A DNA stretch of 64,000 bases, taken from the NCBI GenBank assembly GCA_018668255.1, contig JABISZ010000045.1, positions 1 through 64,000 on the forward strand. Direction: 5' to 3'. The translations under genes and the position numbers were made by a program. The notes beneath the pieces were generated by a model. It ran no database searches and was not told the DNA's origin. It was given only the letters and a program-made list of their open reading frames with translations. Numbering within the stretch: the first letter of the stretch is position 1; each line of letters starts with the position of its first letter. Shown here in pieces: positions 9,015-18,080 of this stretch. Source of the stretch: Pseudomonadota bacterium (GTDB taxonomy: Bacteria > Pseudomonadota > Gammaproteobacteria > Ga0077536).

Positions 9015-9269
9015 TTATCTTCTGTCTTCTCTTGGGCGTGCTTCGTTAACTCTCGCTTCACGGCCTTTTAGCATAGCCCCGTTGAGCTCTTCTACCGCTG
9101 CAGCTCCTTCGCTCGCATTAGGCATCTCTACGAAACCAAAGCCTTTAGAACGGCCCGTGTCTCGATCGCTAATGATTTTACAGCTATCCACTGTCCCGTG
9201 TTGCTCAAATGACTCTTGGAGTTCTTCGACGCTAATGTCATAAGAGAGGTTTCCAACATAAATATCCAT
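9015..9269 (-). CDS. RRM-domain RNA-binding protein
   Basis: This 84-residue protein is a single RNA-recognition motif of the small bacterial/cyanobacterial type, often cold-induced. RNP2 is IYVGNL (residues 3-8) and RNP1 is KGFGFVEM (42-49), with the aromatic residues that stack on RNA bases present. A short basic tail (ARPREDRR) follows. The ATG has AAGG about 8 nt upstream. A long untranslated stretch precedes it, with a possible promoter TTGCAC-17/18-TTTACT on the minus strand near 9330-9360, which would suit a regulated leader; this is inference. RNA targets are unknown. Confidence 0.92.
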   Translation of the reverse strand: MDIYVGNLSYDISVEELQESFEQHGTVDSCKIISDRDTGRSKGFGFVEMPNASEGAAAVEELNGAMLKGREARVNEARPREDRR

Positions 9270-9720
9270 AACTAGTACCTTTTATATATACCATCTTTTG
9301 TAAGTATCAGACTCTTGCCCGATGGCAAAATAGCAAGAGCAGTAAAAATGATGTGTCGTTTTAAGTGCAAGATCAATAAACGCCGATAATGAGTGAGAGG
9401 AGTGATATATGTGTGAGTTCGATAAGCAAGGTCTGTGAAAGTAAGATTTGGGTCTTTAGGTGGCTGAGCAGTGTCGGGCTTGTACGTTGCCGATTGTAGG
9501 CAGCATGCATACCGTAATTAAATCCCCAGCTTTTTCGACTATTTCTTCTATCCCCAACTAAGCAATACGCTTTACGCGCGAATCTTTATCATAAACCTCT
9601 ATGCGAAAGGTGGCAACACCTGTCTGCCGCGGAAGGTTGCACTTCTCGGGTTGACCAAAAACAGGTTCTTTTTCAAGAGAGAGAAATTTTTAATTTCTAA
9701 TGCAAACAATGGGTTACGAA
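9270..9720. other. 451-bp gap with a leader region and a possible decayed reading frame
   Basis: No intact gene is visible. The left part is the leader of the RRM gene. On the minus strand, from about 9689 down to 9456, one frame reads VFGQPEKCNLPRQTG and RIEVYDKDSRVKRIA, hits a TAG at 9558-9560, and goes on in the same frame as GIEEIVEKAGDLITVCMLP to a TAA at 9456-9458. It has no clear start codon or ribosome site. It may be a gene remnant or chance. A small inverted repeat (GAAATT/AATTTC) lies near 9682-9696. I saw no tRNA or known riboswitch. Confidence 0.3.
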
Positions 9721-10698
9721 CTATCTAGAAAGTACAATCTTTCCGTACATATCGCGGCTTTCTAGTATTTTCATACCTTCTAACGTGTCTTCAAAACACA
9801 AGTGCTGGAAAACAACGGGGTTTATGCTGCCAATTTTGAGGAGTTGATAGAGGTATTTTTGGCAACGTTCAACTTTTTCAGGTGCTCTCTCCATGTATTG
9901 GCCCCATGCCAACCCTAGGATCGCCGCATTTTTCAAAAGCAATCTATTGGTCTCAATAGAGGGGATAGTCCCAGCAGCAAAGCCAATAACAATCAAACGT
10001 CCATCCCAGCCAAGGCACCTTTTTGTCTGTTCGAAAAGATCGCCTCCTACTGGGTCATAGATGACATCTGCGCGTCGACCACTGGTAAGCCGGGTAACTT
10101 CGTCAGCGAGGTTTTGTGATTTATAGTTGATGACGTGGTCTGCACCTTGGTTCAAGCAGACTTCCATCTTTTTCTGGCTACCCACGGCAGCTATTACTGT
10201 AGCTCCCATGAGTTTCCCCAGCTGAATAGCTGCAAGTCCGACTCCGCCGGCTCCGCCGAGAACTAACAGCGTTTCGCCCACCTGAAGATGAGCACGATGG
10301 GCAAGCCCGAAGTACGATGTCCCATAAGTTACGCTCAACGCAGCACCGGCTTCATCTGATACGAAATCAGGCACTAACCATGCACTGTTGTTTGTCACTG
10401 CGAAGTATTCCGCGAGTGTTCCACCACCATGACAGAAACCAGCGACTCGGTCTCCGGCTTGAAATTTACTTGAAGGCCCTGCGGACTCGACTATACCTAT
10501 TCCTTCGACTCCAGGAACCGCAGGAAGGGGAGTTTTTACCTGGTATAGGCCTTGGCAAACTAACAAATCGGGAAAATTCAAAGACACTGCGGAAGTTTTA
10601 ACTATCGCCGTATCCGTTTTTGCAATTGGCATTTCTCGCTCTGACCATTTAAGTACTTCGTGATAAGGGCCATAAGATTCAAATTGCCAAGCTTTCAT
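9721..10698 (-). CDS. NADPH:quinone oxidoreductase-like MDR protein
   Basis: This is a 325-residue zinc-free medium-chain dehydrogenase/reductase of the quinone oxidoreductase class, expected to be a soluble NADPH-dependent reductase. The nucleotide site VLGGAGGVGLAAIQLGK is clear, and the quinone-reductase features GVEGIGIVESAG, ADVIYDPVGGDLF and an LLKNAAILGLAWG stretch follow. No structural zinc cysteines are present. It is the last gene of the acetone-carboxylase-type operon, 15 nt after the hydrolase gene. That position suggests reduction of an enone or carbonyl compound in the same pathway; this is inference. Confidence 0.88.
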   Translation of the reverse strand: MKAWQFESYGPYHEVLKWSEREMPIAKTDTAIVKTSAVSLNFPDLLVCQGLYQVKTPLPAVPGVEGIGIVESAGPSSKFQAGDRVAGFCHGGGTLAEYFAVTNNSAWLVPDFVSDEAGAALSVTYGTSYFGLAHRAHLQVGETLLVLGGAGGVGLAAIQLGKLMGATVIAAVGSQKKMEVCLNQGADHVINYKSQNLADEVTRLTSGRRADVIYDPVGGDLFEQTKRCLGWDGRLIVIGFAAGTIPSIETNRLLLKNAAILGLAWGQYMERAPEKVERCQKYLYQLLKIGSINPVVFQHLCFEDTLEGMKILESRDMYGKIVLSR

Positions 10699-10713
10699 TT
10701 TTGTACCCGTTGA

Positions 10714-11574
10714 TTAAGTGGTAGCAGTAGCTTCTGGTTCTGACACGATAGTGTTTTCAATGTACCCCAGCTCAGGGATCTCTATTTTCACAGTTTGACC
10801 TTTAGTCAGAAATTGTTTGGGATCAAGTCCTATACCTACTCCACTAGGTGTCCCAGTCAATATTAAATCGCCGACTTCTAGAGTAAAGGCTGCTGTCAAT
10901 GTAGCAATTTGATCGAAACAGTCAAAGACAAGATGTCGTGTATTTGAGTCTTGACGTAGCTCACCGTCTACCCATGTTTTAATATCTAGATTATGCGGGT
11001 CTTCAATTTCATCTTTCGTAGTGATCCAGGGTCCAAACGGACAGTGGGTATCGAATGACTTCCCTAACGTGAAAGTCTGAGAGCGCATTTGCCAATCACG
11101 AACACTCACGTCGTTACAAACAACATATCCGGCTATGACTGAATGTGCATTTTCTCTAGTTACGTGTCTACAACGTTTGCCGATCACAAAGCCAAATTCT
11201 CCCTCGTAATCCAGTTTGTCAGACACTTTGGGCAAGTGGACGTCCCCATATGGCCCATTAGCAGAGGTAGATTGCTTGTTGAAGAACATCGGGAAGTCGG
11301 GAGTAGCCAAACCTGTTTCTTCAATATGATCCTTATAATTCAATCCGACCGCTAGAATTTTGGGCGGTCGATGGATGGGTGGGCAAAGTTCAACTTGGGA
11401 AAGCTGATGTTCTTGACCTTTATAGTTCTGAGCTTTACTCAAAGCCGCATCGCCAGCCTCTAAAAATGCGATCATTTCTCTAGGGACATCGGCCTTAGAC
11501 AAGTCAACAAGGATATCGTTTTCGACCCGTCCTATTCGTTTTTCCCCGTTTATTCGGAAAGTAGCTAATTTCAT
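10714..11574 (-). CDS. Fumarylacetoacetate hydrolase-family protein
   Basis: This 286-residue protein is a FAH-superfamily enzyme; members hydrolyse or decarboxylate beta-dicarbonyl acids using a divalent metal. The family core is intact: ILAVGLNYKDHIEE, the metal-site region DYEGEFGFVIGK, GYVVCNDVSVRDWQ, the lid segment KSFDTHCPFGPW and the closing LTGTPSGVG. It lies 16 nt after the acetone carboxylase beta gene and 15 nt before the MDR gene, so it is probably in the same transcript. A role on an acylpyruvate or beta-keto acid formed after carboxylation would fit, but is not shown. Confidence 0.88.
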   Translation of the reverse strand: MKLATFRINGEKRIGRVENDILVDLSKADVPREMIAFLEAGDAALSKAQNYKGQEHQLSQVELCPPIHRPPKILAVGLNYKDHIEETGLATPDFPMFFNKQSTSANGPYGDVHLPKVSDKLDYEGEFGFVIGKRCRHVTRENAHSVIAGYVVCNDVSVRDWQMRSQTFTLGKSFDTHCPFGPWITTKDEIEDPHNLDIKTWVDGELRQDSNTRHLVFDCFDQIATLTAAFTLEVGDLILTGTPSGVGIGLDPKQFLTKGQTVKIEIPELGYIENTIVSEPEATATT

Positions 11575-11590
11575 TTTAAAAGTCTCTTTT

Positions 11591-13759
11591 TTAGCTGTAG
11601 TGAAGGATCAGATATTCGTCTATGTACATTTCCTTATTTGGAGGGATAACTACGGTGGTCATTGGATCACGAATTATCGAAGGGCCTTTGACCGTGTTTC
11701 CAGCTTTTAATTCTCCCATTTCCCAAACGTCAAAGCTGATCCATCCGTCTTTATGATACACGTCACGCTTTTCTACGAATGCACTGGCATTTGCTTCTGA
11801 ACTAGACAAGTCATGCCTAAGTAGTTTTGGTTGGGGTTTATCTGCGATAGCTTCAAGGTGAATGTCTGTCAATGAGTAGCCGGCACTGCCAAACTTGGCG
11901 CCTTCTGGATAGACTTTAGAATACATCGTCTCGAACGCGGCGATCATAGTCTGTATATCATTCGGACCATCCATTACACCATTTTCCAACGCGGTATTGA
12001 AACTTTCAATTTGCCCCATATATCGCGCCGATACTCCGTATCGGAAAGTGAGAGTATCTGGGTCGATACCTTCTGCTTTCATTTGTGTGCTAGCTTCGTG
12101 CTCCATTTCCCTCCAGGTGGTATGGATATCCTTGGCAATCTTCGCAAGATGTTCATCACTGGATTGATTGGGGATTAGTGCACGTGTCCCGCGGTCATAC
12201 CTGTGCATATATTCGGCGCAGGCCGCCCCAAATGCTGAAAAACCTGCCGCCCACGGGATAGTGATTACGTCCTTGAATTCTATACCTTCAGCGAAGCCGT
12301 ACATGTGCACAGGCCCAGCTCCTCCGTAGTAAAGCATGGTGAAGTCATGTGTATCATATCCCTTGGAGGCTATCATCGTGCGCAAAAGATCATTCATTTC
12401 GGTGTTAATTATTTGAAGGAGTCCTGCTCCAGCTTCGTAGACATCAAGGCCGAGAGGGTCGGCTACTGTTTCTTTTAAGGCTTTTAATGCTATCTCTTTA
12501 TTAAGCTTGACTTGTCCGCCCAAGAAATAGTCTGGGTCGACATATCCGAGTGCGACATTGATGTCTGTCACGGTTAGTCGATCGTAGTTGAGGCAGATCC
12601 CAACAGCTGCACCAGCAGATTCAGGGCCCACATGCAGTCGTTTGTACTCGTCTACCCAAACTACTGATCCAGCGCCTTGACCGGCTGAGTCTAGCTCTAC
12701 CATAGGCAGCGCTAGCCGATGGCCGGCTATATCTGCGCTTTTTGCTATACCGATTCGTTTGTCGATAATCAGACCAACGTCAAAGCTAGTACCGCCCATG
12801 TCAGCGGTAACAATATTATCTAAATCTAAAACGTTGCCTAAAAACTGTGCTCCAATTAAGCCGCCCACTGGCCCTGATATCATAGTTTCATACAGTCTAG
12901 TGTAGTCCATATTTACAGCGCCGCCGTATGAGAGCAACGTTAGTAACCGACCATCAAAGCCTAATTCGCGTGCCGCTTTCTCCACATTTAATAGAGATGC
13001 TCTGACTTGTTCAGCAGCAAAGCATTGGAACAAAAGACTTTTGAGTCGACTATTTTCTTTAGCCACAGGTGCGACATCCGCGGAGCACACGACCGGAATT
13101 TCTAATCCTTTATCTTCAATTATTTTTTCGGCAATAGCTTTAGCTTGGTGTTCATGACGAGGGTCAACGAATGAATACAGAAAAAGAATACCAATAACTT
13201 CACAGCCTTCGTCCAATAATTTCTTCGTGCCTACTTTGACCTGTTCTTCATTGAGCGGGATTAGGACATGTCCTGCTGGCAAATGTATTTCCCCAAGGTA
13301 ACAACCACCGCCAATTCTTTCGCTCACGCCAAGAACATTCTTAGGTTCAACCAGTGGTCGAGTGTGTTTGTGCAGTTGTTGGTGTAATGACTCTGCCTGA
13401 CTCTGCCCTAAGTAACTTAATCCACCTTCCATGACTGTCAGATCTTCGAAACCACGAGTGACTAGTAGTCCTACTTTTCTTCCATCTCCGGTCAGGATCG
13501 TATTTAACATGCCTGTACCGCAGTAAACGTCAGCGGCCAGTCGTTTATGTACGTCTTCGGAGCTTAAACCTATAGATTGGGCAGCATCTGCGACAGAATC
13601 GCGATAACTCTTTTGCTGATCTTCTTTTCGGCTAATTGATTTACCTACAGTAAATGTACCATCAGGTTTCACAAGAATGGCATCGGTCATTGTTCCTCCG
13701 GCATCGAGGGCAAGTATCAGATCGCCAGTATCTGCTTCGGCAGGAGCAGTTGTACTCAT
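11591..13759 (-). CDS. acxA: Acetone carboxylase-type beta subunit (hydantoinase A family)
   Basis: At 722 residues this matches the length of acetone carboxylase beta (about 78 kDa) and belongs to the HyuA/5-oxoprolinase family. The ATP-binding actin-like fold shows DAGGTMTD at residues 19-26 and a second phosphate loop DMGGTSFDVG near 320; SGPVGGLIGA and GGAGPVHMYGFAEG follow. In the known enzyme, beta phosphorylates acetone and bicarbonate at the expense of ATP, to give acetoacetate with the alpha subunit. It lies 69 nt after the gamma gene and leads into the hydrolase gene. Acetophenone carboxylase-type substrates are an alternative. The symbol follows the Xanthobacter naming and is by similarity. 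Confidence 0.85.
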   Translation of the reverse strand: MSTTAPAEADTGDLILALDAGGTMTDAILVKPDGTFTVGKSISRKEDQQKSYRDSVADAAQSIGLSSEDVHKRLAADVYCGTGMLNTILTGDGRKVGLLVTRGFEDLTVMEGGLSYLGQSQAESLHQQLHKHTRPLVEPKNVLGVSERIGGGCYLGEIHLPAGHVLIPLNEEQVKVGTKKLLDEGCEVIGILFLYSFVDPRHEHQAKAIAEKIIEDKGLEIPVVCSADVAPVAKENSRLKSLLFQCFAAEQVRASLLNVEKAARELGFDGRLLTLLSYGGAVNMDYTRLYETMISGPVGGLIGAQFLGNVLDLDNIVTADMGGTSFDVGLIIDKRIGIAKSADIAGHRLALPMVELDSAGQGAGSVVWVDEYKRLHVGPESAGAAVGICLNYDRLTVTDINVALGYVDPDYFLGGQVKLNKEIALKALKETVADPLGLDVYEAGAGLLQIINTEMNDLLRTMIASKGYDTHDFTMLYYGGAGPVHMYGFAEGIEFKDVITIPWAAGFSAFGAACAEYMHRYDRGTRALIPNQSSDEHLAKIAKDIHTTWREMEHEASTQMKAEGIDPDTLTFRYGVSARYMGQIESFNTALENGVMDGPNDIQTMIAAFETMYSKVYPEGAKFGSAGYSLTDIHLEAIADKPQPKLLRHDLSSSEANASAFVEKRDVYHKDGWISFDVWEMGELKAGNTVKGPSIIRDPMTTVVIPPNKEMYIDEYLILHYS

Positions 13760-13828
13760 GTTATTCTCTCCAAAAATAGTGTGCGCGCTCTCGGCAACGA
13801 AAGCAGGCTTGAATAAAACTCCAGGAAT

Positions 13829-14392
13829 TTATCCCCAGTTGCTGGTCGTGTCAGATGTTTTATCTTGGTACCAGTCACTGGCAGCATCGTCTAGAGGTTT
13901 ACCTAAGTAGTCGCTATAGAACTTGTCTAGATCTGGTAACATTTCCATGACTACAGGGTAGCCAGGAGGAACCACCTCAACAGCGTGCTGTGTAGCACAG
14001 CTTGGGCAGAAATACTCTCTAATTTCCTGCCATCCTGCTTCTGGAACAGCGGGTTTAGGGTCATAGACAGCTTTCATTTCCTCTGCTGTCTTTCTTACTC
14101 GGACCTTGCTCTGTAGTTTCCAATTCGAACGGTAATCTCCAAATTCGTGACCACATTCACACTTCGTTATACGTTTTCCTGTCCCTTGGCTGACAATATA
14201 GAGCTTATCGGATAAACGAAGTAGAATTTTATCTTTCCATCTCACTCGACCTTGCAGTACTTTTATATAGTTGAAAAAACGACTACTGTCTTTTTTAGGT
14301 AACTTGAGTAGCCGCTCTAAGTTGTCGTCATCAATTTGCCCATCAATTAGTTGTTCAATAATTCCTTTGCTGATAGAAATATCGTCGCTCAT
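13829..14392 (-). CDS. acxC: Acetone carboxylase-type gamma subunit
   Basis: This 187-residue protein matches the small gamma subunit of acetone carboxylase (about 20 kDa). It has a zinc-site pattern with Cys78 and Cys80 (ITKCECGHEFGD) and Cys129 and Cys132 (YFCPSCATQ), and ends in a PDLDKFYSDYLGKPL segment typical of the family. It lies only 4 nt after the alpha gene, consistent with fixed stoichiometry. Presence of a gamma subunit separates this complex from plain hydantoinases and 5-oxoprolinases, which lack it. Confidence 0.85.
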   Translation of the reverse strand: MSDDISISKGIIEQLIDGQIDDDNLERLLKLPKKDSSRFFNYIKVLQGRVRWKDKILLRLSDKLYIVSQGTGKRITKCECGHEFGDYRSNWKLQSKVRVRKTAEEMKAVYDPKPAVPEAGWQEIREYFCPSCATQHAVEVVPPGYPVVMEMLPDLDKFYSDYLGKPLDDAASDWYQDKTSDTTSNWG

Positions 14393-14396
14393 GGCT

Positions 14397-16634
14397 CTAT
14401 CCCTCTAGCACGTTAAATTCGTGTGGCAGATTCCAAAAAGAGGTAAACTCGTCTCTGAACTTGTCAAACGAAAGACTTTCGTTATACATGAGGCCAACTT
14501 CCGGAAAAAAAGCCGCGTTTTGCACGATCTCTCTTTCTTTTGTCCACCAGTCTTTGACATCGACAGATTCATCTAATCTACCTTGTCGAAGTGCAATACG
14601 TTTTACTTCTGTCGCAGCAGTATCTAAAACCCAATTACCAAGGGTATTCTTTGAGGCAACGACTCCATGCATTTCATTGACGAAATCGTAGTCAGGGCAT
14701 GTCCCACTGTCGAGATCTTCTATAACGGCCATAGGGTCTCGATCTAAAGGATCCCCCCAACCGCCAGAAGAACCTGCCGCGTCGACGAACAGATCGTTGT
14801 GTTCCATAGACAGCTCTGGGCAGTCAGTCTTCCAAACTTTTAGATCATCTACCTTTAGGAGTCCACTGTCTGTCATTTCGAGCATTTCTCTGGCATCACG
14901 AGGTGCTAAGCCTTTCGCATTGACTTCGTCTAAGTTTGTACCTCTCGCAGATATCATGAAGCTAGAAGGTCCCGGATACGCTCCGTTCATTCCTAGTGCG
15001 ACAGAGGTAGTCGAAGACAACCCACCATTAGGGCGGGTAATTCCAATGTGCTGACCGGGTTCTACGCACCAGTGGACAGCAGATTCGCCGGGTCCGCCAC
15101 GATATTTTCCCGCACCGAAGTAGCCAGGTAGAAGTTTTCTACCTAAGTAAAACATTGGTGGGACTGTACTTTCAAACTCTTCCGCGTCACCTATCGTTGC
15201 CATTTGAGACCACGCTGCCCAAACGAGTGGCTCTCCATCCTTGAAGCACCAAGCTCCTCGACTTGAACCACCCAGCCACTCAAAATTAGTGAAGCCATAG
15301 GCCGTGCCATCTTCTGCAGTACCTTGGCCTTGCCAAGCCCCCCAGTTTCCATCTACGCAAAATGCTTCTTCCAAGTAACCGAAGCTGAACATTGCTCGGC
15401 TTACGGCACCGAACCCAATATTGTTCAAAGTGACAGTTTGCGCCCAAGGATTAGCATTACTTGTGAATTCATTGTCTGGATTCAGAATGCTACCTTTGGG
15501 GTAGTGTCTTTGAACAGCCAGTTCGATTCCAGCCGTTACTTTAGTGTTGTGCGAAAATGAATTAATCATCCCAAGAAACACTGCTGCATCGGACGCACCT
15601 GGTGTGGCATTATAGGCGTGATGGCCCCAACGCGACGTACCTTCGGTATCAATTTTTAAACCGTTTTCATTAGGCTCTACACTTGCTCGAATATGTATAA
15701 GCGTGTTTTTGTCTGCATGGGACCAAATGGTTTGTAATCCCTTATATTGAGCCATTCTAAAGGCGGCGCCGGTGTAGGTGCCTGGAACCATTGTGGATTT
15801 CATATTATCTAAAACCCGTCGCCTTGATTCTTCAATAACTTCACGGATCGCTGTTTTGTAGTAATCAATTCCGAACTCGTCAATTAACTTGTGCGTAGCT
15901 TCGTGAATCATCGCACAACCTGCTAGACGCATTTTGTCATCAAGAATGTTCATAGTCGCTGCACGAGTCCGTCTTTCCCATATGGCTTTCCACCAAGACT
16001 CTTGCTGAAGTTTCCTTCCTGTCCGCATGGGTGGAACCACCAACCCGTCCATAAATGTATCTACTGAGAATGTTGCCCAAGAGCCGGCAACTGGTGCGCC
16101 ATTTTCCATTAGGTGATTGATACCGACCGCCCATGCAACGACTTCGCCTTCGATAACAATTGGTACAAATGAATAAAAATCACCGGGGTGGGGGACACCA
16201 CCAGTAAGCCCATCACTTACACCATAGACATCTCCGTCTTCAATACCGTCATTAACATCATAGTTATTTGCTGCCATATACCTAACAGCAGTAGGGAAAA
16301 TAGCGGTATGCGACAAGAAACCTAAAGAAAGCGCTAATGTATCGCCCTCTGCGGTAGTAACGCCCCAAAGACACTCACCCATTTCTCGTGAACCTGGACT
16401 CGCCGCGACATATCTAGCGGACTCGCGGGCGGCCAGTACGGCAGAATGTAGTTTCGAATAAAAGCGCTCATATCTGATGGGATCCGCTTTCTTAAGGCTG
16501 AGCTCTTTCACTCCGTAATAGTTGCCAGTTGACTCAGTCAAGCGATCTCTTTTTTCAACGGCTTCAGCTAATGTAGGCGCCGTAATCGCTTTCAGATTGG
16601 GTTGGTTCAATACTTCTTTTTCAATAGTGGCCAT
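14397..16634 (-). CDS. acxB: Acetone carboxylase-type alpha subunit (hydantoinase B family)
   Basis: This is the HyuB-type large subunit, 745 residues from the ATG at 16634, which has AGGGG 8 nt upstream and starts MATIEKEV. A further 45 in-frame residues upstream look non-coding in character. It contains GDVYGVSDGLTGGVPHPGD-type loops seen in the metal-containing alpha subunit, plus TPGASDAAVFLGM and GKYRGGPGESAVHW. In the known alpha2-beta2-gamma2 complex, alpha holds the manganese site where the activated substrates are joined. It is the first gene of the operon. Its promoter must lie in the 340-bp gap up to 16974. Confidence 0.86.
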   Translation of the reverse strand: MATIEKEVLNQPNLKAITAPTLAEAVEKRDRLTESTGNYYGVKELSLKKADPIRYERFYSKLHSAVLAARESARYVAASPGSREMGECLWGVTTAEGDTLALSLGFLSHTAIFPTAVRYMAANNYDVNDGIEDGDVYGVSDGLTGGVPHPGDFYSFVPIVIEGEVVAWAVGINHLMENGAPVAGSWATFSVDTFMDGLVVPPMRTGRKLQQESWWKAIWERRTRAATMNILDDKMRLAGCAMIHEATHKLIDEFGIDYYKTAIREVIEESRRRVLDNMKSTMVPGTYTGAAFRMAQYKGLQTIWSHADKNTLIHIRASVEPNENGLKIDTEGTSRWGHHAYNATPGASDAAVFLGMINSFSHNTKVTAGIELAVQRHYPKGSILNPDNEFTSNANPWAQTVTLNNIGFGAVSRAMFSFGYLEEAFCVDGNWGAWQGQGTAEDGTAYGFTNFEWLGGSSRGAWCFKDGEPLVWAAWSQMATIGDAEEFESTVPPMFYLGRKLLPGYFGAGKYRGGPGESAVHWCVEPGQHIGITRPNGGLSSTTSVALGMNGAYPGPSSFMISARGTNLDEVNAKGLAPRDAREMLEMTDSGLLKVDDLKVWKTDCPELSMEHNDLFVDAAGSSGGWGDPLDRDPMAVIEDLDSGTCPDYDFVNEMHGVVASKNTLGNWVLDTAATEVKRIALRQGRLDESVDVKDWWTKEREIVQNAAFFPEVGLMYNESLSFDKFRDEFTSFWNLPHEFNVLEG

Positions 16635-16974
16635 CTGGATTCCCCTCGGCTGGACAACTGTTTTAAATTTTTGAATTCGTGCAAAATTACTTTCTAATAG
16701 ACACCTCGTAAAAAGCGGTATTTCGTATCTATCCTTGGATATTCTAGTTAATGGATACCTGTGGCGCAAGAGACTGATTTTACGCGTTTCCTCGTGTTTA
16801 TAATTTGAGGTCTGATAAAAGCGGGGGAAGGCTTCAGCTAGTAGGATCCTCTAAAAAGAAATAGACCGGTGCTGTGGGTTTGGGATATTTAGAGCATTAC
16901 TGGGATGCAGAAAAAATCATACCTATGTTATAAGGATGAGATTGAGTTAGATTTTAAATTGCTAAGGACAAGCT
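16635..16974. promoter_or_regulatory. Divergent 340-bp control region between acx operon and LLM gene
   Basis: This gap separates the minus-strand acetone carboxylase operon from the plus-strand LLM gene at 16975, so promoters for both must lie in it. I could not identify a convincing sigma54 (GG-N10-GC type) or sigma70 pair for either side. The plus-strand gene has AAGGA about 6 nt before its ATG. No gene, repeat or hairpin of note was seen. Confidence 0.4.
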
Positions 16975-17997
16975 ATGAAGATTTCTTATATGCCGGATAC
17001 TCATTTCGGAGAATATGATCAAGCAACCGCCCCAGATCGTGACGATGTTGCGGACGCTATGGAACACTGTGTCGCAGAAGCAGAATTGGCAGAAAAAGTT
17101 GGTTTTGATGGACTTTGGGTACCAGAGCGGCATCAAAGACCAGAAACGTGGTGGCCCAATATAACGTCGTTACTAGCCGTAATAGCATCTCGAACGAAAA
17201 ACGTTCAGATAGCTACGACTGTTATGCAACCTACTTTTCATCATCCGATACACCTAGCAGAGTCTTTGGCAGCAGTTGATAACTTGAGTCGTGGACGGTT
17301 TGTATTTGGAGCGGGTGTTGGCTATCACCCAGACTATTTTCGCTGTTTTGGAGTTCCGTTTGAGCAACGAGGGAAACGTTTTGAGGAGACTATGGACTGC
17401 ATCGTAGGCGCTTGGACTCAAGAAGAATTTAATTACGACGGAGAATTCTTTAAATACGAAGGAGTTAAACTTAGTCCAAAACCGTATCAAAATCCTCGGC
17501 CTCCCATATGGATAGGAGCTTTTGCTCCCAAGGCTATGGATCGAGCACTTGATTATGAAGGTTGGTGCTTATGGTTTCCTCCGCATTTAGATATTTTAGA
17601 GCCTGCAGTTAAGGAAATGAGAGAGAGAGCCGCGCAAAGAGGCAAGGATGACTTTCAGATTACTATCGGATTTGAAGGCTGGCTAGGTGACGACCCTGCG
17701 CTCCGAGATAAGCATGTTCATCGGTGGGTAAGAGAATGGAGTTTCTACGCTGACAATGGATTGTCTCCGGAAGCAGAATCTTTGGATATGGCGGAACAGG
17801 TCGAAAGTATGTTTCTTTGCGTAGGAAACAGGCAGAAATGGATCGATCGGATGAGTGAAATGAAAGAAAGAGTTAATCCTGATTGGTTATGTATTAGGAC
17901 CAGAAATCCAGTAAATCCGGGCAAATTTTATCCGTCCAGAACTGAGTGCTTAGAGGTAATTGAAGCCTTTGGCGAAATTCTTGATGAGATACGCTGA
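16975..17997 (+). CDS. LLM class flavin/F420-dependent oxidoreductase
   Basis: This is a 340-residue luciferase-like protein. It shows DGLWVPERHQRP, the strand TTVMQPTFHHPIHLAESLA, and the phosphate region SRGRFVFGAGVGYHPDYF, followed by EQRGKRFEETMD. SPKPYQNPRPPIWIGAF marks the substrate side of the barrel. It begins a plus-strand group of two LLM genes and a metallo-hydrolase (gaps of 83 and 33 nt), which probably act on the same compound. It is divergent from the acetone carboxylase operon, suggesting coordinated control. Cofactor and substrate are unknown. Confidence 0.86.
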   Translation: MKISYMPDTHFGEYDQATAPDRDDVADAMEHCVAEAELAEKVGFDGLWVPERHQRPETWWPNITSLLAVIASRTKNVQIATTVMQPTFHHPIHLAESLAAVDNLSRGRFVFGAGVGYHPDYFRCFGVPFEQRGKRFEETMDCIVGAWTQEEFNYDGEFFKYEGVKLSPKPYQNPRPPIWIGAFAPKAMDRALDYEGWCLWFPPHLDILEPAVKEMRERAAQRGKDDFQITIGFEGWLGDDPALRDKHVHRWVREWSFYADNGLSPEAESLDMAEQVESMFLCVGNRQKWIDRMSEMKERVNPDWLCIRTRNPVNPGKFYPSRTECLEVIEAFGEILDEIR

Positions 17998-18080
17998 ATA
18001 TAGTCGACAGGACAGATGTCTCTTGTACGGTTTTATGCAACGATGTTATCGTTGAGACATAAACATCTGAGGGAGATGGG

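Noticed and set aside
16635-16974. Sigma54 promoter for the acetone carboxylase operon, as known in other bacteria
   Set aside because: A TGGCGC near 16750 drew attention, but no TTGC element lies at the required distance on either strand.
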